A DNA stretch of 64,000 nt from a virus. The stretch lies in the IMG/VR virus record IMGVR_UViG_3300032236_001065, positions 1 through 64,000 of that record. One strand, given 5' to 3'. Both the position numbers and the translations under genes were made by a program. The notes under the pieces were generated by a model. That model saw only the letters and a program-made list of their open reading frames with translations. It ran no database searches and was not told the DNA's origin. Below, piece after piece: positions 58,939 through 64,000 of this stretch (the stretch's first letter is position 1; each line of letters opens with the position of its first letter).

Positions 58939-60772
58939 TTTTAATGTATTCCTTGATGCACTTGAGGGAGATGAGTTTTCTGAAAAACCTGCATCTCTTG
59001 AGGAGTTTGTAACAAGCAAGGATTACCTTGGTTTGCCACCATTGTCGCAATACCAGTATCAAATGATTAGGGCTTCAACACAAATTTATAAGCGTGAAAC
59101 TTTGCGTAAACTTTATGGCGAAGAAGAAGGCGAAAAGATTTGGAAGCAAACTTGTTCTGAAGTTATTTTACAGCTAGGTAAAGGTTCTGGAAAAGACTAT
59201 ACATCTACTATTGCTTGTGCCTACATGGTACATTTGCTTTTATGCCTAACTGATCCAGCAAGATATTATGGAAAGCCACCAGGCGATGCTATTGATATTA
59301 TCAATATTGCTATTAACGCTATTCAAGCCAACCGAGTATTCTTTAAAGGATTTACACAGCGTATTGAAAAGTCACCCTGGTTTCAAGGAAAGTATATTGC
59401 TAAAGCAAATATGGTTGAATTTGATAAAGCTGTAACAGTTCACTCAGGCCACTCTGAACGTGAAGCATGGGAAGGTTATAACGTTCTTGTAGTTATCCTT
59501 GATGAAATTTCAGGCTTTGAATTGGAATCAACTTCTGGCCATGAACAAGCGAAGACTGCATCATCAATTTATAAGATGTACCGTGCATCTGTAAACTCTC
59601 GTTTTCCAGATTTTGGTAAAGTAATTCTACTTTCATTTCCACGTTTTAAGAACGATTATATCCAACAAAAGTATAACGAGGCGGTGGCTGAGAAGGAAGT
59701 AGTTCTTAGACATCATAAGTTTAAGGTAGACCCAGATCTTCCAGATGGCACAGAAGGTAATGAATTTGAAATGGAATGGGAAGAAGATCACATTATTTCA
59801 TACAAAGTGCCTAGAATGTATGCTTTAAAAAGACCAACATGGGAAATTAATCCTACCAGAACTATTGATGATTTTACTATTGACTTTTATACAGACCCTA
59901 CAGATGCTCTTTCTCGCTTTGCATGTATGCCTCCAGATGCCACAGATGCGTTCTTTAAAAACCGTGCGGTTATTGAAAAAGCATTTAGTAATCCAAATTT
60001 AAATGTAGATTCTTATGGAAGATTTGATGATTCATTCAAGCCTAAAGATAACATTAAATATTTTATGCATGTTGACTTAGCCCAAAAGCATGACCACTGT
60101 GCCGTAGCTTTAGCACATGTTGACGGCTGGGTGACAATGAAAATTGGTGACAAATATAAAGAAGCAGCACCCAGAGTTGTAGTGGATGCCGTAAGATATT
60201 GGACTCCAACAGCATCAAAGTCAGTTGATTTTACAGAAGTTAAAGATTATATTACAAGCGTCAGAGATCGTGGTTTTAATCTTAAAATGGTTACATTTGA
60301 CCGATGGAACTCTCACGACATGATGCAACAATTAAATGTTCACGGGATTAAAACTGAAGTCTTATCAGTTGCAAAGAAACATTATGAGGATATGTCTCTA
60401 ACTTTAACTGAAGAAAGATTGCATGGACCAAAAATCCAATTGCTTATAGATGAATTGCTACAACTTCGTATTGTTAAAGATAAAGTTGATCACCCTAGAA
60501 AAGGTTCTAAAGACCTTTCAGATGCTGTTTGTGGTTCAATATATAATGCTATTGCAATGACCCCACCAGATTCAGATAAAGAAGTTGAAATCTATTCTTA
60601 TTCTGGTGTATTTGCAGATGAATTAGCAAAACTTAAAGAAGAGTCAGATGCCAGATTAAAGACTGTTATTAAAATGCCTGAAAAACCTGATATGCCATCA
60701 AATTTGCGGGATTTCATGGGGCTTGATGAAGATGAAGACAATATCCCTATTGACAGCTTTAGAATACTATAG
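58931..60772 (+). CDS. terL: Terminase large subunit
   Basis: 613 residues, start GTG. The ATPase half has GKGSGKDYTS (Walker A-like, about 81-90), and VLVVILDEISGFEL (Walker B, about 184-197). The nuclease half shows HVDLAQKHDHCAVAL near 378 (first catalytic-type Asp), VTFDRWNSHDMMQQL near 455 and DLSDAVCGSIYNAI near 525 (final Asp). It is the packaging motor that binds the portal. In this window it lies far from the portal gene, separated by tRNAs and the whole fibre region if the genome continues round. Confidence 0.92.
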   Translation: MTDFNVFLDALEGDEFSEKPASLEEFVTSKDYLGLPPLSQYQYQMIRASTQIYKRETLRKLYGEEEGEKIWKQTCSEVILQLGKGSGKDYTSTIACAYMVHLLLCLTDPARYYGKPPGDAIDIINIAINAIQANRVFFKGFTQRIEKSPWFQGKYIAKANMVEFDKAVTVHSGHSEREAWEGYNVLVVILDEISGFELESTSGHEQAKTASSIYKMYRASVNSRFPDFGKVILLSFPRFKNDYIQQKYNEAVAEKEVVLRHHKFKVDPDLPDGTEGNEFEMEWEEDHIISYKVPRMYALKRPTWEINPTRTIDDFTIDFYTDPTDALSRFACMPPDATDAFFKNRAVIEKAFSNPNLNVDSYGRFDDSFKPKDNIKYFMHVDLAQKHDHCAVALAHVDGWVTMKIGDKYKEAAPRVVVDAVRYWTPTASKSVDFTEVKDYITSVRDRGFNLKMVTFDRWNSHDMMQQLNVHGIKTEVLSVAKKHYEDMSLTLTEERLHGPKIQLLIDELLQLRIVKDKVDHPRKGSKDLSDAVCGSIYNAIAMTPPDSDKEVEIYSYSGVFADELAKLKEESDARLKTVIKMPEKPDMPSNLRDFMGLDEDEDNIPIDSFRIL

Positions 60773-60778
60773 TAGAAT
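60750..60778 (+). promoter_or_regulatory. Promoter of tRNA cluster region
   Basis: TTGACA, 17 bases, TAGAAT, overlapping the 3' end of terL. It could transcribe the 60809 gene, the three tRNAs and the candidate structured RNA as one unit. Confidence 0.7.
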
Positions 60779-60808
60779 ACACCTACAACAACAAACAAAG
60801 GATAATAA

Positions 60809-61084
60809 ATGTTAGCGAATGGAACGATTAAAACAATTGAAGACGATGAAGATATCTATATTAGTTTAACTTCACTTTGTGAATATTTTACACAATCATC
60901 AGTAAATATGAAGAAAGAAATTGAAGGTGTAGAAACACGTAATAAGAGATATGCATTGGGATTATATGATATGATGCATACTATTGCACAAGAAATTGTA
61001 GAGTTGGGCAAGTTTGAAGCACAGCGTAGAATGATTGATACTCCTCAAGATATTCTTGATATCGCTGAAAAGTTTAAGAAGTAA
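60809..61084 (+). CDS. Small hypothetical protein after terminase
   Basis: 91 residues, AAAGGATAA upstream and a TTGACA-17-TAGAAT promoter overlapping the end of terL. Acidic N-terminus (ANGTIKTIEDDEDIYISLTSLCEYFTQSS) followed by helices (KRYALGLYDMMHTIAQEIVELGKFEAQRRMID). No family recognised. It is directly followed by tRNA-Asn, so it may be co-transcribed with the tRNA cluster. Confidence 0.65.
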   Translation: MLANGTIKTIEDDEDIYISLTSLCEYFTQSSVNMKKEIEGVETRNKRYALGLYDMMHTIAQEIVELGKFEAQRRMIDTPQDILDIAEKFKK

Positions 61085-61094
61085 ATTTTAAAAT

Positions 61095-61168
61095 TGGTCT
61101 GTAGCTCAATTGGCAGTAGCGTCCGACTGTTAATCGGAAGGTTGTAGGATCGTGCCCTACCAGACCAG
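61095..61168 (+). tRNA. tRNA-Asn (GTT)
   Basis: A full cloverleaf can be drawn: 7-bp acceptor stem (TGGTCTG with CAGACCA), a short D stem, anticodon stem TCCGA/TCGGA with loop CTGTTAA, giving anticodon GTT for Asn, and a T stem GTAGG/CCTAC. The T loop (ATCGTGC) departs from the usual TTCGANT, which is odd but does not break pairing. CCA is not fully encoded. It probably supports reading of the Asn codons frequent in the fibre genes. Confidence 0.88.
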
Positions 61169-61203
61169 CAAATTATTAACCAACTAATAGAGAGAGTATA
61201 ATT

Positions 61204-61452
61204 ATGAATATGATGGCAGAAAAGACAGAGGAAGTAATTGATGATAAAGAGTTTGTACTTGGTCCTAGCAATCGCTGTGATTCTTGTTCTGCTGAGGCGT
61301 TAGTTTGGGTTAAAGGTGTTGCGGGAGAATTAATGTTTTGCGGACACCATTATTCAAAAAATGAAAATGCTCTGAAAGAATTTGCGTTTGAGATCATTGA
61401 TGAAAGAGAAAAGTTAATACAGAATAAATTAATTGGTGAAGCACACGCCTAA
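61204..61452 (+). CDS. Small actinophage-type zinc protein (DUF7455-like)
   Basis: 82 residues between two tRNA genes. SNRCDSCSAEALVWVKGVAGELMFCGHHYSKNENALKEFAFEIID shows CxxC, then a beta hairpin, then CxxH and a helix, a pattern I know from a small family common in actinobacteria and their phages. A single zinc site is likely. It is one of the better hints for an actinobacterial host. Function unknown. Confidence 0.72.
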   Translation: MNMMAEKTEEVIDDKEFVLGPSNRCDSCSAEALVWVKGVAGELMFCGHHYSKNENALKEFAFEIIDEREKLIQNKLIGEAHA

Positions 61453-61459
61453 TCAATAA

Positions 61460-61533
61460 GGAGCAATAGCTCAGTTGGTTAGAGCCCCCGACTCATAATC
61501 GGGTCGTCGTAGGTTCAAGTCCTACTTGCTCCA
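61460..61533 (+). tRNA. tRNA with CAT anticodon (Met, possibly Ile2)
   Basis: A complete cloverleaf: acceptor GGAGCAA/TTGCTCC, D stem GCTC/GAGC, anticodon stem CCCGA/TCGGG with loop CTCATAA, and T arm GTAGG-TTCAAGT-CCTAC. Anticodon CAT is read as elongator Met, unless modified to lysidine for Ile. It begins eight bases after the small zinc protein gene and has no encoded CCA. Confidence 0.92.
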
Positions 61534-61537
61534 CTAA

Positions 61538-61609
61538 TTCCCGTTCGTCCAATTGGCAGGACAATGGCCTTTGAAGCCATGAATCGTGGTCCGAATCCAC
61601 GGCGGGAAG
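61538..61609 (+). tRNA. tRNA-Gln (TTG)
   Basis: Only four bases follow the preceding tRNA. Cloverleaf: acceptor TTCCCGT/GCGGGAA (one G-T pair), D stem GTCC/GGAC, anticodon stem ATGGC/GCCAT with loop CTTTGAA, anticodon TTG for Gln, T arm CGTGG-TCCGAAT-CCACG. It reads CAA and CAG, which are very abundant in the collagen-like Gly-X-Gln fibre gene. CCA is not encoded. Confidence 0.92.
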
Positions 61610-61610
61610 C

Positions 61611-61730
61611 GAGGCTACAGATGGCACACCTTAGTATGGATATAGTTACACATAAACATGTACCCGAGTGTAAGAGTTCGGGGAGATAGGGCAGCGTCAT
61701 TCGGTGCTGGAATATCCATCTGTAGTCCTC
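61611..61730 (+). ncRNA. Candidate structured RNA next to tRNA cluster
   Basis: Starting right after tRNA-Gln, about 120 bases with no open frame are closed by a long helix: CTACAGATGG (61615-61624) pairs perfectly with CCATCTGTAG (61716-61725), extended by GAGG/CCTC across one bulged T. Inside are two hairpins: CCCGA/TCGGG (61663-61682) and CAGCG/TGCTG (61692-61709). ATGGATAT (61635-61642) can compete for the ATATCCAT arm, so two folds are possible. It is not a standard tRNA. The class is unknown to me. Confidence 0.55.
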
Positions 61731-61743
61731 ATCTAAATGATGT

Positions 61744-61749
61744 TATAAT
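61744..61749 (+). promoter_or_regulatory. Extended -10 box before terminase-region HNH gene
   Basis: TGT-TATAAT, nine bases before the ATG at 61759 with no ribosome site. It lies directly after the closing helix of the candidate structured RNA. Confidence 0.62.
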
Positions 61750-61758
61750 TAAACTATC

Positions 61759-62301
61759 ATGACAGATGCCCACGATCAAAAAATGACTTTCACTGTTCTG
61801 GCTCATATACCAGAACATGACCCCAGGGAATCTGATCCAAATTACAAATATTTTAATGCAGCCAAAAAACGCATAAAAAAGGCGGGACTTTGGAAATGTG
61901 CCATAAATGATGATTTATGCGGTGGACAAATGGAATTACACCATACACACATAGAATTTAGCCAGATACCTAATGCTGATAAGGTTAAAGTAGAGGCATA
62001 TTTTGGGTTAAATTTCAAGGATGATCAAGAGTTTCAAGTGTGGCTAGAAAGTCCAGGAAATCTTGAGGTATTGTGTACTAATCACCATAGGACACATTAT
62101 GGGATTCACACCCTGCCCCACGCTCTTTGGGAAGCCCTGCGTTTTAGAAAAAATGGTACTTTGCCTTCTGCAGAAGTAATACCAAATGCTAAAAAGAAAA
62201 AGTTTGATATCAAAGAAGCTTTGGGTTCAAAACCAAATGCTGATATAATTAAGGCGGAGGAAACAAACAATGGCAATCAATCATCAAATAGTAACAGTTG
62301 A
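61759..62301 (+). CDS. HNH endonuclease, terminase-region type
   Basis: 180 residues. WKCAINDDLCGGQMELHHTHIEFSQ has a Cys pair then H-H; NLEVLCTNHHRTHYGIH later supplies the Asn, Cys and His residues, giving a zinc-stabilised HNH fold. An HNH protein near terminase assists DNA cleavage during packaging in phages such as HK97 (gp74), so this may be a packaging factor rather than a homing nuclease. The ATG is nine bases after an extended -10 box without a ribosome site. The Asn/Ser-rich C-terminus overlaps the next gene. Confidence 0.78.
   Translation: MTDAHDQKMTFTVLAHIPEHDPRESDPNYKYFNAAKKRIKKAGLWKCAINDDLCGGQMELHHTHIEFSQIPNADKVKVEAYFGLNFKDDQEFQVWLESPGNLEVLCTNHHRTHYGIHTLPHALWEALRFRKNGTLPSAEVIPNAKKKKFDIKEALGSKPNADIIKAEETNNGNQSSNSNS
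62221..62249 (+). promoter_or_regulatory. Promoter of right-hand fibre unit
   Basis: TTGGGT, 17 bases, TGA-TATAAT within the 3' part of the HNH gene. The short leader to the ATG at 62270 carries GGAGG. It would drive the small virion protein and the last glycine-rich fibre. Confidence 0.65.
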
Positions 62302-62563
62302 CAATAGCGGAACTTCCCTTGTCAGCATTCCACAAGCAAATGCAATTCCTTATGAGAATAAGGTTTCAATTTCAATTCAGAATTTAGATTCAAACAATAC
62401 TGTTTACTTGGGAGCAGCTGGAGTCAGTGGCTCAGTTTATGGCTACGCTCTTGCAGCAGGTACAACATTTGCAATTGACCTACTTCCTGGCGATAAGCTT
62501 TTTGGAACAACAGGAACAAATGGTTTAACAGCACAAATTGCAGTTCTAGCAGCAGAGGTTTAA
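62270..62563 (+). CDS. Small virion surface-type protein
   Basis: 97 residues, GGAGG upstream and an extended -10 box within the preceding gene. It is all-beta in appearance (IVTVDNSGTSLVSIPQAN...VSISIQNLDSNNTVYLGAAGVSG...YALAAGTTFAIDLLPGDKLFGTTGTNG), a plan common for small decoration or fibre-base proteins in freshwater phages. It resembles the gene at 2476 in size and place, each directly before glycine-rich fibre genes. Confidence 0.68.
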   Translation: MAINHQIVTVDNSGTSLVSIPQANAIPYENKVSISIQNLDSNNTVYLGAAGVSGSVYGYALAAGTTFAIDLLPGDKLFGTTGTNGLTAQIAVLAAEV

Positions 62564-62564
62564 T

Positions 62565-64000
62565 ATGGCTATAAGACTAAACTTAGGATCTTTATCAAAC
62601 AAGATTACTTTGCCTGGTCTTTTTCGCAATTTTTCAATATTAAGTGGTGGAACAACAACTTCTGATTCAATTTATTATTATACAACTTTTAACAGCACTG
62701 GAACTTTTAGTATTTCTAATGCACCATTAAAAGCAGATATTCTTGTTGTCGCTGGTGGCGGTGGCGGAGGATATCAACAGTCAGGCGGTGGTGGAGCTGG
62801 AGGATATCAATCTTTATCTTATAAGCTGCCTGTAGGAACATATACTGTAACTATCGGCGGCGGTGGTTATGGTGGATATGAAAATGTAAAAGGTGGTCAA
62901 GGAGCAAGCTCTTCTTTTGGTAGTTTAATTACTTCAGTTGGCGGCGGTGGCGGAGGCTCTTGGGGCCGTGGTGCAACAGGTGGAGTAACAAATGTTGGTG
63001 GAGATGGAGGTTCTGGTGGTGGTAATGGAATCGGAACTGGAAACCCAACTGGTGGACACGGAATTGCTGGGCAAGGACATGATGGCGGAACAAGTGCTTT
63101 CAATGGCGGTGGCGGCGGAGCAGGACAAATTGGGCAACAAGGAGATGCAGTAAATGGATCTTATGGCGGTGCTGGCGGAAATGGTTTAACTTGGTTTAAT
63201 GGTCAAACATATGCAGGCGGCGGCGGCGGAGGAGCATTCCAACCAGCCAATACTGTAGGAGGTGCTGGCGGTGCTGGCGGAGGCGGAGCTGGAAAATCTG
63301 GAAATATAAACGGAGATCCTGGCTCAACAAATACTGGCGGCGGCGGCGGTGCTGGAGGGCAATATTCAAGTTCTTTCCCATTTGGAAGTGGCGGAACGGG
63401 CGGTTCTGGAATTGTTATTCTTCGTTATCCTAAATCTATAGTAGCTTCAAATGATTCATCCCTTACATATATTACAATTAATGGAACAAGATATTCAATA
63501 TCAGACCTAGCTGGAATTAGCAACACAATTAATTTACCATATGGAACAACATCTGCAACAGTATCAGCAACCCAGTCAAACAAGTATGCAAAAATTAATA
63601 TATCTAGTACTTCAGGTTTTTCAACAGGAGATAATACATGTACCATAACAGTAACAGCTCAAGATCAAACAACAACCGCTTATACATTAAATCTTCATGT
63701 TATTGCAGCATCAACAGATACTAGAATAGGTACAGTTACAATAAATGGAACAACATATTCTGCAGATGATTTATCTGCAATTTCAGGCATTATTTCATTG
63801 CCATATGGAACAACTTCAGTAACAGTATCTGCAACTGCCCTAGATCAATTTGCAAGAATTGGTACTATAACTGGTAGTACAGATTTGTCTGTAGGAGATA
63901 ATACACTTCATATAGCTGTAATATCACAATCTGGTTTAATAGGATTTTATAATATTAATCTTGCAGTTGCAGCACCCGCAACAGATTCATCTTTATCATC
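62565..64000 (+). CDS. Glycine-rich fibre protein with cadherin-like repeats (3' partial)
   Basis: The frame is open from the ATG at 62565 to the right edge (at least 478 residues), one base after the previous stop. The first 60 residues contain SGGTTTSDSIYYYTTFNSTG, the linker found in the fibre array, then a glycine-rich domain ending GSGIVILRYPKSIVAS. From about residue 290 come cadherin-like beta-sandwich repeats (LTYITINGTRYSISDL...INLPYGTTSATVSATQ; then RIGTVTINGTTYSADDL...ISLPYGTTSVTVSAT) of about 90 residues each. It is the ninth family member and the only one with these repeats. Predicted long adsorption fibre. Confidence 0.82.
   Translation, partial: MAIRLNLGSLSNKITLPGLFRNFSILSGGTTTSDSIYYYTTFNSTGTFSISNAPLKADILVVAGGGGGGYQQSGGGGAGGYQSLSYKLPVGTYTVTIGGGGYGGYENVKGGQGASSSFGSLITSVGGGGGGSWGRGATGGVTNVGGDGGSGGGNGIGTGNPTGGHGIAGQGHDGGTSAFNGGGGGAGQIGQQGDAVNGSYGGAGGNGLTWFNGQTYAGGGGGGAFQPANTVGGAGGAGGGGAGKSGNINGDPGSTNTGGGGGAGGQYSSSFPFGSGGTGGSGIVILRYPKSIVASNDSSLTYITINGTRYSISDLAGISNTINLPYGTTSATVSATQSNKYAKINISSTSGFSTGDNTCTITVTAQDQTTTAYTLNLHVIAASTDTRIGTVTINGTTYSADDLSAISGIISLPYGTTSVTVSATALDQFARIGTITGSTDLSVGDNTLHIAVISQSGLIGFYNINLAVAAPATDSSLS

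Noticed and set aside
61515-61700. Minus-strand open frame over the tRNA-Gln and the following RNA
   Set aside because: It runs across a clear tRNA gene and a region with paired structure, and has no start signal.
1-64000. Lysogeny functions (integrase, excisionase, repressor, attachment site)
   Set aside because: No tyrosine or serine recombinase motif or CI-type repressor was seen. The HTH proteins at 44044 and 55935 are not enough to claim lysogeny, though genes outside the window could change this.

Overview
The window is a single contiguous piece of a tailed double-stranded DNA phage genome (Caudoviricetes, siphovirus-like) of low G+C content. Every gene I accept lies on the + strand, packed with short overlaps (ATGA, TAATG) or short gaps. 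A complete head, connector and tail set with one very long tape measure (1851 aa) and no contractile sheath indicates a long flexible tail. I see no integrase, excisionase or repressor, so a lytic life style is the simplest reading. The host is not stated by the sequence. AT-rich DNA, host-type promoters with extended -10 boxes directly upstream of start codons, a phage-encoded DnaE-type polymerase, and small proteins I associate with actinobacteriophages make a low-GC freshwater actinobacterium a reasonable guess, but only a guess.

Layout. 1-12 kb: a collagen-like fibre gene (cut at the left edge), a small virion protein and eight consecutive paralogous glycine-rich fibre genes. 12-15 kb: two paralogous small proteins, a tiny zinc-ribbon protein and a LamG-like virion protein, separated by a terminator and a promoter. 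15-24 kb: head module with portal, CHAP endolysin, membrane protein (holin candidate), prohead protease fused to scaffold (with an internal start), major capsid protein and four connector or completion proteins. 24-41 kb: tail tube, tail assembly chaperones joined by a probable -1 frameshift, tape measure, baseplate/hub proteins and tail-tip proteins, ending with a receptor-binding-type protein carrying a cysteine-rich insertion. 41-45 kb: small accessory genes (zinc ribbon, coiled coils, HNH nuclease, metallophosphoesterase, MerR-like HTH). 45-56 kb: replication and recombination (DnaB-like helicase, DnaG-like primase, candidate SSB, DnaE polymerase, RecA, PD-(D/E)XK and RuvC-like resolvase candidates, Cas4-like nuclease). 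56-58.4 kb: an FmdB-like zinc ribbon, then a small sugar cassette (FkbM-like methyltransferase, glycosyltransferase, mannose-6-phosphate isomerase-type cupin). 58.4-61 kb: small and large terminase. 61-61.75 kb: tRNA-Asn, tRNA-Met, tRNA-Gln and a probable structured RNA. 61.8-64 kb: HNH protein, small virion protein and a ninth glycine-rich fibre gene running off the right edge.

How it works together. The terminase packages DNA through the portal into a capsid made by protease, scaffold and major capsid protein. The connector proteins join a tail whose length is set by the tape measure. Many paralogous fibres and tip proteins provide adsorption. The replication block forms an almost self-sufficient replisome, while transcription appears to use the host sigma factor, since near-consensus -35/-10 boxes recur through the window. 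The tRNAs match the glutamine- and asparagine-rich fibre genes. The least ordinary parts are the fibre array, the cysteine-rich tail protein, the candidate RNA beside the tRNAs, the sugar cassette, the recurring leaderless gene starts and an apparent excess of the pentamer GCGGG.
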